From Cordylochernes scorpioides (lineage: Eukaryota; Arthropoda; Arachnida; Pseudoscorpiones; Chernetidae), in assembly GCA_030710605.1 (NCBI GenBank), contig CP092870.1:18638684-18702683 (forward strand): 64,000 bases of DNA, read 5' to 3'. Below, piece by piece: positions 52,128 to 63,381 of the stretch (its first letter is position 1; each line of letters opens with the position of its first letter). The position numbers and the translations under genes were made by a program. The notes under the pieces are model-generated. The model had not been told where the DNA came from, ran no database searches, and was given only the letters and a program-made list of their open reading frames with translations.

Positions 52128-53516
52128 TTAACATTTAAAAGGCTTCTCTCTTGTATGAATTTTCAAATGTGCAATCAGATAATGTTTCCTAGAAGTTCTA
52201 TAGTCACAATGTTCACAATTAAAAGGCTTCTCACCAGTGTGAGTGCGTAAATGATTTTTGAGACTTTTCTCATGTGAAGAACGGAAGTCACAATGTTCAC
52301 ATTTAAAAGGCTTTTCCCCAGAATGAATTTTCAAATGTGAAATCAGATTATATTTCCTAGAAGCTCTATAATCACAATGTTCACATTTAAAAGGCTTCTC
52401 ACCAGTATGAGTGCGCACATGTATTATGAGATTTTGCTTGGATATAGTCCTGAAATCACAATGTTCACATTTAAATGGCTTCTCACCAGTGTGAGTGCGT
52501 AAATGTTCTTTGAGACTTCTCTCATATAAAGTCCTGAAATCACAATGTTCACATTTAAAAGGCTTTTCCCCAGAATGAATTTTCAAATGTGAAATCAGAT
52601 TATCTTTCCTAGAAGCTCTATAATCACAATGTTCACATTTGAATGGCTTCTCACCAGTGTGAGTGCGTAAATGATTTTTGAGACTTTTATCTTGTGAAGA
52701 ACGGAAGTCACAATGTTCACATTTAAAAGGCTTCTCACCAGTATGAGTGCGCACATGTATTATGAGATTTTTCTTGGATATAGTCCTGAAATCACAATGT
52801 TCACATTTAAATGGCTTCTCACCAGTGTGAATGTGTAAATGTTGTTTGAGCGTACTCTCATATAAAGTCCTGAAGTCACAATGTTCACATTTAAAAGGCT
52901 TCTCACCAGTGTGAATGTGTAAATGTTGTTTGAGATAACTCTCATATAAAGTCCTGAAGTCACAATGTTCACATTTAAAAGGCTTCTCACCAGTATGAGT
53001 GTGCACATGTATTATGAGATTTTGCTTGGATATAGTCCTGTAGTCACAATGTTCACATTTAAAAGGCTTCTCACCAGTGTGAGTGAGTAAATGTCTTTTC
53101 AGATTTCTCTCATATGAAGAACGGTAGTCACAATGTTCACATTTAAAAGGCTTTTCCCCAGAATGAATTTTCAAATGTGAAATCAGATTATCTTTCCTAG
53201 AAGCTCTATAATCACAATGTTCACATTTGAATGGCTTCTCACCAGTGTGAGTGTGTAAATGTTCTTTGAGAGCTTGCTTGTATTTAGTACTGTAGTCACA
53301 ATGTTCACATTTAAAAGGCTTCTCACCAGTGTGAGTGAGTAAATGTCTTTTCAGATTTCTCTCATATGAAGAACGGTAGTCACAATGTTCACATTTAAAA
53401 GGCTTTTCACCAGTGTGAGTGCGTAAATGTCTTTTGAGACCGTGCTTCAATGAAGTCCTGTAGTCACAATGTTCACATTTAAAAGTCTTCTCACCAGTGT
53501 GCAAATATAAATCCAT
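52128..53516 (-). CDS. C2H2 zinc-finger protein, 16 tandem fingers
   Basis: The 462 codons encode 16 near-identical fingers of the pattern CEHCDYR..., H-x3-H, joined by TGEKPFK linkers (HSGEKPFKC after fingers of the ASRKDNLISHLKIH type). Such arrays bind DNA in the nucleus, usually as transcriptional regulators. Each unit is 84 bp. Fingers 4 and 11 have the same contact helix, as do 2/5 and 6/13, showing recent internal duplication. The frame is open for 30 more codons upstream (to a TAA at 53607-53609), holding a degenerate finger whose first His is lost; the ATG at 53516 lies in it. The stop follows the first Cys of a 17th finger (EKPFKC*), so the array is truncated at 3'. An upstream effector-domain exon was not found. 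It may be a partial gene or recently damaged copy. Confidence 0.8.
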   Translation of the reverse strand: MDLYLHTGEKTFKCEHCDYRTSLKHGLKRHLRTHTGEKPFKCEHCDYRSSYERNLKRHLLTHTGEKPFKCEHCDYSTKYKQALKEHLHTHTGEKPFKCEHCDYRASRKDNLISHLKIHSGEKPFKCEHCDYRSSYERNLKRHLLTHTGEKPFKCEHCDYRTISKQNLIIHVHTHTGEKPFKCEHCDFRTLYESYLKQHLHIHTGEKPFKCEHCDFRTLYESTLKQHLHIHTGEKPFKCEHCDFRTISKKNLIIHVRTHTGEKPFKCEHCDFRSSQDKSLKNHLRTHTGEKPFKCEHCDYRASRKDNLISHLKIHSGEKPFKCEHCDFRTLYERSLKEHLRTHTGEKPFKCEHCDFRTISKQNLIIHVRTHTGEKPFKCEHCDYRASRKYNLISHLKIHSGEKPFKCEHCDFRSSHEKSLKNHLRTHTGEKPFNCEHCDYRTSRKHYLIAHLKIHTREKPFKC

Positions 53517-53609
53517 AATTAAAAATTGTTTGTAAATAGTTCTGAAGTCGCAATAATTACATTCAAAAGAGTGTTTGGATAAATGTAGTGAAAGTTTATT
53601 TTTTGTTTA

Positions 53610-54200
53610 TGTTTCAAAGTCACAATAATCACTTTTCCAAAGCTTTTTATCACTGTTATAAAACAATGTGGTTTAAATAGGCTGATTTTCTATTTTAAAC
53701 CAGAGTAGTAGATTAAAATTATGATTTTACAAATATCTTCAAATTGTTAAGTGTTCTCTGCTTTATATATGAAATGTCTTGAAATATTGCTTTGAAGGGA
53801 ATCAAATTTTGAGATAAAAAGAAAGTCAAATACTAACAGTTATTTAGCATGTATTTCTATAATTATGATAGAAAGAGAGATGTTGTACAATGTGTTGTCT
53901 TAGTTGATTTTTCTTCGGGGAAGATATTTCAGTTGCCTGCACAAAAAATAATTTTAATTTTTTTTGACAAATGAATAAAAATTGTATGATATTGAGCTGA
54001 CACACTACCAAACAAAGATGCTTTCCCCTATTAAAAGATAATTGAAATTATCAAAGAAAAAAAAAAAGAAAGAATAAAAATACCTATCCTAAAATAATAT
54101 ATACTGTTAGGTATACCTTCATTTTTTGTTTAGATTTTTAATGCTTTTAAATTTTATTCTTCATTACATTTTTAAAATTGATAAAATTTTATATCAATTA
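53610..54200. other. Sequence upstream of the zinc-finger gene
   Basis: A further degenerate finger (KLWKSDYCDFET) lies just upstream of the TAA at 53607, reaching about 53650. Beyond it the DNA is AT-rich with no recognised promoter or exon. Confidence 0.5.
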
Positions 54201-55379
54201 CAGTCGAACCTCTTTAATTCAACACCCCAAGGGATCAGAGCTTTCGGTTGAATTAAAGGAAGTGTTGAATTAAGGTTATATGATTAGGTAATCATATAAC
54301 TCGCTAAAATAATATTTTTTTAAAATAGCTTTGTAATATAAATTAATGATATTAATTGAAACCATTGTGTGTTTTTATATTATTTTCATTATTAACTTTT
54401 AGTATCAGTGACAAAATGGCATTAATACATATTTTAGAAACAAATAATTGTAACAAATAAATTTATTGGCAATGTGTTTCTTTTCAGTAATATAATCAAA
54501 TATTAACTCTACAGAGATTAAATATTAAATATAATATATTAAATAATATTTTTTTCTAATTGAAAAAGATAGCAGTTGAAAGGAAATAAATATGGTAAAT
54601 ATATAAAAAGAAAATTTTAAAATATTATTTTTAAATTATCATGAAGAGATCTTTTAAAAAATTCCTTTATAGATATCTGTTTTTGCACTGAAATCCTATT
54701 CAGGATGTATTCCAGATGGCATTTTGAAAAAACATGCATGCCTTTCTTCCTCTGAAATGTCTTTTAATAAATAAATTTTAATGTATTAAAGGCATCCACT
54801 GCTGCTGCAGGTGTTATTGATTTTGTGTTTAAATCTTTTATAATAACACAGAAATGGAATATTGAAATAAAATGTTATCATAATCATTGTTGGATCATTT
54901 TATAAAGATTTATTTATTTAAAAAGAAATTATTTATAAATTTAAAAATAGCTAAAATATTTCAATGTTAAAAATAAAAAAAAATAAAAATTATTATTAGT
55001 TAGCGCATGATGCCGAAATTCCCGCGTAAAAAAAACAACAACAATAACATCCGCGAAATTGCGCAACAGCACTGCAAAGTGAAACTTAAACTAACCAGAA
55101 ACCAAAAGTGCGCAGGCACGATCGTATCGGCGCCCGCCGATGCCGATCGTCGCCGCCGTAATACTGTTTAGCGGTAAAGTTGCATGTAAAATAACATTCA
55201 ACTGTCGAAATTCGAATTTTAAAATGGTCGAACTATCGGAACTGTCGCATTATCGATACTGTCGAATTACGGTTTGTTATTTGATAGGCCGGAGGTCGGG
55301 ACATCGGAACATGGTCGAATTATCGCCGAGTGTCGAATTGGGGTGTGTCGAATTAACGAGGTTATACTGTATACGATTA
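54201..55379. mobile_element. MITE with CAGTCGAACCTC ends
   Basis: A 1179-bp element with ends CAGTCGAACCTCTTTAATTC and its inverse 'gaattaacgaggttatactg', flanked by TA. It has the pogo/Tigger TIR style but a distinct subterminal sequence ('ttcgaattaaag' motifs). No transposase is encoded; the right third is GC-richer (CpG-containing). Confidence 0.85.
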
Positions 55380-56249
55380 TATAAAACCTGAAAATACCTT
55401 AATTTTAATGATTCATTTAAATTTATTCAATTTTAGAAATATAGGAAGAGAGTTCTTAAGATAGTAAATATGTCTGTGCAAATTTTAAAAGATTTGAAAA
55501 ATAATTTATATATTCCAAAAATAACCAAAATGCAAAATAAGGTCTAAATTACAATGAGTGAATGACAATGTGGAATGTTTTTGCAATGCACATGGAAAAC
55601 ATTTGGTTACTATTATTTTTTAAAAATACCCAAACTCATTTTTTATTGTATAACAGATATAATTTGGATTTTAAGAAGTTAGATGTATTGGGATGGAAGG
55701 ATAAGGCAAAGATGCAGCCAATTACAGAATCCGGACATTGCTTTTAAACTGCCATAAGTTATTCCAATGAGAAAAAAAAAAAAAGAGTTGAACAAAGATT
55801 ATACATTATGTGGAAAAATAGTACAAATGTGACATTGTACTGGGATAAGGGGTATAAATTAAGAAAAAACATTGCATTCCACTAAAATGTAATTTCCATT
55901 GTAATATAATATATGGAGTGTGATTAAGGAACAAAAGTTTAATATTATATTGTGGCGCAGAAATAATTTATTATTTAATTTAATTATTCAATGAAAATAT
56001 TTGAAACAGATTTGAATTTTACATTTGTTAAATCATCATTTAGTTGCCTAGCTTGCTTGCTCCATATTCTCTAGCTGTAGAGAGTTTTGTTGATTTGTTA
56101 AAAAAGGTCGACTAGTCGCCGTGACGTTATCAATAAATTATGTTGCTCTCTCTTACACAATTTTTTATTGAGATCATTACGATATATAAATTCATTAAAC
56201 ACTTTGTAGAGTGTGAGCAGATAATAAAAGGTAACACAAAAGGTAAATA
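55380..56249. other. Intergenic, no recognised feature
   Basis: AT-rich. A phrase at 55818-55870 ('aaaatagtacaaatgtgaca', 'ttgtactgggataagg') recurs at 17349-17400, so a fragment of the Penelope-like family near 17.4 kb may be present. Confidence 0.5.
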
Positions 56250-57540
56250 CAAGGTATGTCCCATAAGTTCCCGGACTGGGTCCATAAAAAAAATAAATAA
56301 ATGAAAAATTTAAATAAATTTGAGTGTTTATTATAGAAAAATTATCTGGCAACATGGTGGTACCAATATCGAGGCGGTACGTGCGTGCGCGACAAGGTCA
56401 TTCTAATTTATTTTAAAGTCACACCTAGCGCTGCGGCGATTTTAAGATGGAACAAAAATTGAAGCAGAGGATTTGCATAGAATTTTGTGTGAAACTTCAA
56501 ATATCAGCAACCGAAACTTTTGAAATGCTAAATAAAGCATTCCCCAATGGCGCCCCAAAGAGAACAACTGTTTTTGAATGGCATTCTAGATTTAAAGCTG
56601 GCAGAATTTCCATTGAAGATGATCCTCGTTAGGAAGCCCAAAATTTCAAAGGACAGATGAAAACGTGCAAAAAATCACCGATTAGATAAAATAAAATTCT
56701 CGAACCACTTTGCTGGGCTAGAGCAAGACACAGGCATATCTAAAACAACGATTGGAAGGATCATAACCGAAGATTTGAAGCTCAAAAAGACTCCTGCGAA
56801 ATTCATCCCAAGATCCCTTACTAATAAGCAAAAACTGTGTCGCTTGCAACCTGTGAGAACATGTTGAAAATGACAAGAACGGATCCGGAATGGAAAGACA
56901 AGATAATCACAGGCGACGAGACATGGGTCTATGGCTATGACCCTGGAACCAAGCGTCAATCTGCCGAGTGGAGAGGTCAGGGTGAGCCTAGACCCAAAAA
57001 ATCCAGGATATTGAAATCCCGAAACAAGGTGTTGCTGGTCTCTTTTTTGGATAACAAGGCCATTGTTCATCACGAGTATCTTCCTGCAGGCCAAACAGTT
57101 ATTAAAGAAATGTATTTGGGCATTCTTCGCCGTCTAAGATAGACTAATATAGACTGGATCCTACACCATGACAATGCCCGGCCTCACACAGCGCACTTGG
57201 TGACGAGTTTTTTTGGCGAAAAACGGTACAGAAATCCTACCTCAACCACCCTATTCCCCAGACATCTCACCAAATGACTTTTTCCTGTTCCCCAAACTTA
57301 AAGCAGTTCTAAAAGGAAGACATTTTGACACCAGGGATGACATAATAAAAAAATCGCTGTTGCCATTGAAGGGCATTCCAAAAGAGGCCTATAAAAACTG
57401 TTTCGATAATTGGGAGAAACGATGGCGCTGGTGCGTTGAAGCAAGGGAAGATTACTTTGAAAAGTTTTAATAATTTTTTGAAAAAATATTTTACCTTTTT
57501 TTTTATAGACCAAGTCCGGGAACTTATGGGACATGCCTTA
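56250..57540 (+). mobile_element. Mariner element with long inverted ends
   Basis: A 1291-bp element with TIRs of about 40 bp: 'aaggtatgtcccataagttc' at left and its inverse at right ('gggaacttatgggacatgcc'), TA duplications at 56248-56249 and 57541-57542. The first base of the two ends differs (C vs T). It carries a single broken transposase gene. Confidence 0.92.
56447..57470 (+). pseudogene. Mariner transposase, broken
   Basis: Order: N-terminal helix-turn-helix (56447-56632; ICIEFCVKLQISATETFEML, FEWHSRFKAGRISIEDDPR), then TGDETWVYGYDPGTK (first Asp), DWILHHDNARPHTAH (second) and PPYSPDISPNDFFLFPKLK (third): the D,D34D mariner triad, all residues still present. Stops follow 56632 and 57142, and a shift in the T7 run near 57210 breaks the frame. 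It catalysed cut-and-paste transposition at TA. Confidence 0.9.
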
Positions 57541-58159
57541 TATAATCAGATAAGAGCTGTTTACACATATCTATATTATTTATTTTAAGATTTAAAAAAA
57601 TATAAAAGTTACTGTCAATAGCTTATCTTTGTGTTTTTTTTTAAATTTTTTTCTGAATCAACAAATGGGATATTGAAGTATTTGCACCTATTACATAAAA
57701 ATTAGCCTGATACCTTAATATGATTTAGTGGGAATATGAAAAAAGAAGAAGACAGAGGAGAAAAAACTAATTAGAAAATGGACTAAATTTTTACAAATTT
57801 AAATGTATTAATCAACAGAGTTCTTAAAATTTATATAAACAAAGTGGTTGATGTACGAGGTAGAAGCGATGTTATAATAAGTAAAATGAATAACAATTTG
57901 AGGCAAGAGGGAATTAGGTGAATAAGTAAGATTTTCACATGATTTCAAGGAAATGTAACACTAGTGCCAACCTTTCCCCGCCCCTCGTTTACACAAGCCA
58001 CTGATATGGCTTGCAGCTAGCTAGCTAACCCTAACACAAAGACACTGACAGCAACTTGAGGACCAGAAAGGGTTGAGAACATTTATATTGAAGGTCATTA
58101 GTAACTCATAACAAATTTGTATTTATTGCTTAATTTATTTCACTGTGAATATATAATAA
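57541..58159. other. Intergenic, no recognised feature
   Basis: AT-rich sequence; nothing recognised. Confidence 0.5.
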
Positions 58160-58390
58160 GTGTTTAAATTTTTGGGGGTATGGATCCTGAGAAATACATA
58201 CCCCACTTCTGGCAGCAATAACAGGACTTATACGACTGTGAATTGAGCCAGATAATGAATGGCATGTATAGGTATTGCTTATCGTGCAGCTTCAACACAA
58301 TACCTCAGTTCATTGACAGTAGTGATTTTCATGAGGCAACAAGCCAGCCGTTCAGCAACCTTTGACCACATGTTTTCCATTTGTCAGTGT
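58160..58390 (-). pseudogene. Tc1-like transposase C-terminal relic
   Basis: The minus strand, with frameshifts, gives TVNELRYCVEAA, AIPIHAIHYLAQF and a VIAAR-like end, matching the shape of Tc1 transposase C-termini ('W..IP...I..L..SMPRR...I.ARGG'). Weak; no inverted ends were found. Confidence 0.35.
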
Positions 58391-58427
58391 TAAAAAAGAG
58401 AAGGTATTTTTTTTTTTTTTTGCTTAT

Positions 58428-58705
58428 CCCTAGTACACGTGGTACAGACCCTGATAATCATGGTGGGTAGAAGTTGGCGACTGCTTTTACTGTGTCTACA
58501 CATGTGAAAAGTAGTTTGACTTTGCACTTACAAATATTCCATAGCCCCGTTTGATTACATGCACTCGCTGGTGGGGTTGGACTTTTGCAAGAATCGGAGG
58601 CCATTGGAGCATTTTTTTTAAATCAGAAAAAAGTGTCTAATGCGGGTATCGAACCCGGGTCGTAGTGGTCGAAATCCAACGTTTTAAACCATTCTTCCAC
58701 CGACT
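58428..58705 (-). mobile_element. tRNA-derived SINE
   Basis: Same family as 43998-44309, aligned over its whole length ('cctagtacacgtggtacag', 'gtggggttggacttttgca', 'tcgaacccgggtcgtagtgg'). The tRNA-like head is at the right (minus strand GTCGGTGGAAGAATGG, box B GGTTCGATACCCGC). It is followed at right by (GAAT)n. Confidence 0.85.
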
Positions 58706-59106
58706 TTCTGAATGAATGAATGAATGATAAATAAAATGAAAATTTTATAATGCCTTTATTGTTCTCCCTCTCTTCTAAAGGCAGCCATTTATATCAATTA
58801 GAAAATTATTTTTAAAATGAAATATATTTTTGCTTTTTAATATAGCTTTTAATGATAAAGGATGTTTTTGTTGTTGTTTTAAGGAGTGTGTTGTGTGTGC
58901 GTGTGTGTGGGAAAAATATACCTATAAGGTCCCTAGGGTAAATGGCAAACTGGTTCTCCACCATACATAGCTTGGACTATGCACTAAAAAGACTAAGCCA
59001 GGAGGGGCCAAAAATGTCCAAAACCATCTGGATATGGATGATGGCAGCCCTTCTATTAAAGATTAAAATGGATTCTAAAGGTGAGGAAAAACCAAACTAT
59101 TTGATC
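58706..59106. other. Intergenic, no recognised feature
   Basis: A GT-rich microsatellite at about 58888-58915; otherwise blank. Confidence 0.5.
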
Positions 59107-59225
59107 TTAAACACATGGTAATAAGACCAAATCCTAATATATCAGCACTTTTGCCTGAAGAATGTAACAATGCTTGTTACCGAAACATCACACATTATTT
59201 ATTTATTTGGATTAGGTGTTATTAC
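59107..59225. repeat. Palindromic repeat with hammerhead-like arms, copy 8 (short)
   Basis: A short copy: 'aagaccaaatccta' on the left, then plus-strand CTGAAGA (59155-59161), a TGTAACAATGCTTGTTACC-like hairpin, GAAACATCAC and 'tatttatttggatta'. The right arm has the hammerhead-like core. Confidence 0.75.
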
Positions 59226-59959
59226 CTCCAAATTGAGCCTCATTCTACTATTTGATCAATGGTACAAAAGGCATCATTTATACCAATATCGACAATAAAT
59301 GGTCAGAGACACTGTTTTCCCCCAATAACCAAACTACAAGTTTTAAATCAAATAACTATAAGAATATATAAAAAAATATTTTTTTCTAATATTAAACTGC
59401 AAACGAGATATTGCGGTGTGTAATGTGATAAATTGATATTTTTCAATTTTACCACCAGTTGTAACAACAACTTTGGAACGAGATATCAAATATAAATATA
59501 ATTAAAATATTTTTACAATACTCATCTTCACGCGACATTTTGTAAAATAAGACCAAATCCCAACCATTCAAATAAAAAAATATGCAGTTGTTTTAAGAAG
59601 GTCCAATATTTTAACTTGCCTTTTAATATAGGTTTCTTATTGTAATTATTTCGGATAAGATATATATTTTTTCAATTTATATTTTAAAGAGATTTAAATT
59701 GTAAATAGAAATAACTATTGGGCTCCCAATATTAATCGATTATTCACGTTAAAAAAAAAAAATATTATTGTATAAATTAAGCGGTGCGCAAATTTAAAAT
59801 ACCACAGATTATAAACAAATCAAATGGCATTTTTATTTCACCTTTAATCTGTGGCGTATTTTTTTTTGTATTTTTTATTTAATATTAAGGCATAAATTCA
59901 CAGTTCATTTGAGTTAAAAATAATGTAGGGTTTCTCTCTCTCAAACAAACAAATATTTT
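59226..59959. other. Intergenic, no recognised feature
   Basis: AT-rich. Imperfect inverted words around 59790-59850 ('ataccacagatt' / 'aatctgtggcgtat') hint at a small hairpin. Nothing else. Confidence 0.4.
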
Positions 59960-60002
59960 AAAATCAATAATAGCAAAAAGGTTATTGGCAGGATGTTGGA
60001 TG
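59960..60002 (+). repeat. R3 repeat, left part ending GGATG
   Basis: 'aaggttattggcaggatgtt' then GGATG resembles the left end of the complete R3 at 36113 ('aaggttctcggcgggatgtt'). It is cut exactly where the Copia-2 LTR starts. Confidence 0.6.
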
Positions 60003-60295
60003 TGTTGGAAAAAAAGAAGAATAGTAAATCAATGATCTTGAAATACTTTTAGACTGACAACACTCTAATATAAAAACGAGAAAAAAGGAGTGTTTTGTTT
60101 TGTTTTACAAAATTAGTAATTGTAATGTAAATTGTTCAATGATCTTTTCTCTCTCTCTTTGAGAATAATAAATTTAAAATACTTTCTTAAAAGGTAAAAT
60201 TGCCTAATTCTTTAAAACTACTTCAGCTGTAAGTAAACTTGTTATTTGTTGTTTCATTGTCTGAACCATAAGAGATTCCCAACATGGTAGCAGAG
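60003..60295 (+). mobile_element. Copia-2 5' LTR and primer binding site
   Basis: The LTR (60003-60284) matches 32244-32524. The next bases (60285-60295) read TGGTAGCAGAG, the initiator tRNA-Met primer site, so this is a 5' LTR. The internal region is missing: Helitron-type sequence begins at 60296. Confidence 0.88.
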
Positions 60296-60420
60296 GTCCG
60301 TGGGCAACGCCCGGGTTTTACCGATTAAATGTTTTTATTCAAATACTATTCGTTACAATTATAAATTGGCGCCGTGGATGTCACTCTTGTGAAACGTCCC
60401 TCTCCAAACTTTGTGTCTGA
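60296..60420 (-). mobile_element. Helitron family B 3'-end fragment
   Basis: On the plus strand it starts near 'gtgggcaacgcccgggtttt' and continues 'caaatactattcgttacaat', 'ttggcgccgtggatgtcact', 'tgtgaaacgtccc': the 3' end of the family at 38900. The terminal CTAG is missing. The rest of the element is not recognisable. Confidence 0.65.
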
Positions 60421-60508
60421 GAAGCGATATTTTTATAGAAAGATGATCTGGCTTTTGTTTTCTGCTTGAATGAATGTTTTTCTGTTAGAATTTTGTTCCT
60501 GCGTACAA

Positions 60509-60511
<3 letters not shown>

Positions 60512-60549
<38 letters not shown>
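60512..60549. repeat. (AT)n microsatellite
   Basis: About 18 TA units in a row. Confidence 0.9.
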
Positions 60550-60550
<1 letters not shown>

Positions 60551-61031
60551 CCTTTGAAGGACTATTGCTGGTGTCAAAAATAAATACAAATGGAATAGAA
60601 AAATGACTTACTGCAGGAGGAAAGCCACCGACCAATGGCTGGCGGTATGGTCAGCTCTCTCCTTTTACTTCCTCCTCAATTCAACTGCCACTTTTTTTTT
60701 TAAATTTGGCGCCCTCTACGGTTCAAACCATACTGCCCCCTATGAGAGAACTCTGAGAGCCTTTTAATAAAAATTTAAAAAATGCTTAATATTATTAAGG
60801 TTTTATAATGAATATATATTACGTTCATTTTTTCAAACTCTAAATATTTAATAAAAAAAAAAAAAAACAGAAAGAGCAAAATACAATTTCATGCCTGTCT
60901 TTACGGGTGATTGGATCTGGGTCTTCTTCTCAGTTGAAGGTTGAGGTTGTTGGTGGTGGTGGTGGGGGTTCACAGGCTTATCTATTGTCTGGTCATCTCC
61001 AGGCTGCTGAGCGGGTCGGCCTCCTGATGGA
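60550..61031. other. Intergenic, possible exon traces
   Basis: GC content rises from about 60600. The minus strand near 60612-60660 has a coding-like segment ending in GTAAGT, a possible splice donor, but no protein similarity. Uncertain. Confidence 0.3.
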
Positions 61032-61130
61032 CTCTTGGCATCTCACTGAGGGGCTCTTGACATCTCACTGAGGGGCTCTTGACATCTCACTGAGGGGCTC
61101 TTGACATCTCACTGAGAGACTCTTGGCATC
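61032..61130. repeat. 22-bp tandem repeat, about 4.5 units
   Basis: 'ctcttgacatctcactgagg' with 22-bp period: four copies with few changes, the outer ones reading 'ctcttggcat'. Confidence 0.9.
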
Positions 61131-61548
61131 GGGGTGTAGCATGTCGCATGGGGAGTTTAGACCGTAGGAAGGCCAGGGAGGTCTATAGGACTTTTAAAAT
61201 CTTCCTTCAGCCACACTTTCCAGCTCCCACACCAGGCTTGGTGTAGTTCCTCACGCACACTTTCTGGTCAGTGGTGAGCTCCTGTAGCATGCCATCTCCT
61301 TGGAGGTGTACATGGGGTTCTGGACCTGGAGTAGGGTTGGCTTGTAGTCCAGGCTGAATGTAACAGCAGTCAGTTGGCTGTCAGAATTGGTCCTCAGGGA
61401 CTCATGCCTCCCCTGCCACAACACTCTCACATACAGGTGAGCTCCTCTTCAATCATTAACATTGTTCCCCCTACAGCAGACATCCTTTCATTCCATTTAA
61501 ATTTATTTAGACCACCAGCTAAGCTATTTGCAACCAATTACAATATAT
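61131..61548. other. Intergenic, weak minus-strand coding traces
   Basis: On the minus strand 61260-61400 a frame reads RTNSDSQLTAVTFSLDYKPT and NPMYTSKEMACYRSS, of normal protein complexity, then shifts frame (LQELTTDQKVCVRNYTK). It looks like a real or decayed host exon, but I cannot name the protein. Confidence 0.35.
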
Positions 61549-61655
61549 TTGTCTTCCGCATCCTCAACAATCCTCCCCTGCCACAAGCATCAAAAACTTG
61601 GGGAGGATTATTGAAGAAAAGTTTTTGGTGCTCCCAATGCGGAAGACAAATTTAT
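61549..61655. repeat. Inverted repeat, ~107 bp
   Basis: 'tttgtcttccgcat' (61550-61563) and 'atgcggaagacaaat' (61638-61652) are inverse, as are 'caacaatcctcccc' and 'ggggaggattattg' and 'atcaaaaact' against 'agtttttggt'. The arms enclose a small loop. Confidence 0.75.
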
Positions 61656-63110
61656 GGATCCTTAAGCATCACACCTTAAAGAACCAAACAATAAATAAAT
61701 GACTCAAAATGCTAAAAAAAAAGGTATATATAAAAATTAGCCACTTATATCTCAAATTGTTTCACAAGTTCATGACATCATTATACACAACATAGAGTAT
61801 TATGAACAAATATTCTACTAGATATCCTCTTTATAAATGTATTAGAGCACAAATCCATAATATAACAAGAAAAATAAATGAACATGGGTTAATGATAACT
61901 AAAACTATCTAGCCTATTTTACACAACCTCTACAGAAATAGTGACAATTGTGAGAACCAGATTGGCAAAATTTAAAATATCAATATGACTATGTTGATGA
62001 TCAATCTGAATGATACAAGTCTTGGTGAGGTGATTTCATTCCTCTGAGGAGTTGGTTGTTTAACTCTTATTCCTCTCTCTCTCTCAATTACACTACTTTG
62101 AACATTTCTACTCGCAGTTCAAGTCTTCTCTAACTCTGAGCCACCTAACTTCTCAAAGTGGCTGATGGAGTCGTTGCCGAACCTTACACATGAACAACTC
62201 TCTAGAGGATATGAATATAGGTTTCGAGAAACAACCTGTAGTTCTTCACTCCCTACGCATCCTATTAAACACCTTGACTGCTTTCTTCATACCCATTCAA
62301 ATATGGGACTAGCAGGAAATCATTGCTACTTTAGACACCTTCCCCAACCTCCATGGACTGATTAAAATAAAACTTAACCAAAGAACAGGGACTACATCCG
62401 CGGCCCATCAAAATTTAATGATCCCATTTAAACAAATTTAAAAAATTGTCTTCTAAAGAGAAATAAATAAAATTAAATTACTAATAAACTGAGCTCAAGT
62501 TTTCAGATGTCCAGAATGGTTGAGTCTTTCAAAGAGAGAGAGAAAAAAAACTATTAAATAAAAAAAAATCTTTAGACAACCATTATTTTCCTAGTATTGA
62601 CAATTGCTAAAAGGTCGATTCACATTGCCTATTGCATAAATAAATGGGGCGCCATGCACTTTTTTTTTTAAACAAGGTAATGGTGATATTTAAACCTTTA
62701 GTGAAATTGCAAAAACACTTGCATTCATATACATATAAACAAATAAGCCATAACATTCACCTTTTTTTTTTAATGAATGGATATACTAATTGAATAATAC
62801 AGACTTAATGTTATATATATGATAGAGATGTTGACTACATTATGGACTGCCTGGATTGTCTACAGTCATTCACTAATAATTCAAGCCCAAACAAGGCATT
62901 AAGCATTATTTGACAGTAATTCATTGCCACTATACTTCCTTCTTTTTACCTCTATCAAAGTTTATCTGTGCCAGTCATCCTAATTCACTCTAGATTGTAG
63001 TATTTGGAGAAAATCTTAGTATGTTATACCTAGTGTGACTTGTTACACTAAGTGCGACATCATCCCTTTACATGAGGGGGAAGAAATTAAATAGAATTAG
63101 AACCTCAATA
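61656..63110. other. Intergenic, no recognised gene
   Basis: Mixed complexity to about 62360, AT-rich after. The phrase near 63013-63075 recurs at 35285-35345. No open frame over 70 codons and no known element. Confidence 0.45.
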
Positions 63111-63381
63111 CAGTAAAACCCCTCTATAGTGAACCCCAATGGGACAGAGCTTTTGGTTCACTATAGCCACGGTTCACTATAGCCACGGTTTGGCTATTTT
63201 TTTTTTACTTTTCAAAATGTTTAGACCGTATAATTAAAGGACAGCCATACACACAAGAAGAGGCTTCCTCTTAATAGTGGTCACTTTGTTTTAATTCCCT
63301 TAATTGACCACAATTTCCTTACATTAATACTGAATAATAATAGAAATCACTAGATGATAGGTTCTTCTTATCATTAACATA
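63111..63381. mobile_element. Tigger-like MITE, truncated
   Basis: Begins CAGTAAAACCCCTC after TA and follows the family to 'ttcttatcattaacatac', with an extra tandem copy of 'ttcactatagccacgg'. It is broken at 63381/63382, where a retrotransposon-like sequence starts. Confidence 0.8.

Noticed and set aside
52760..53008. Second minus-strand frame of 82 codons
   Set aside because: It is a frame shadow of the zinc-finger repeats.
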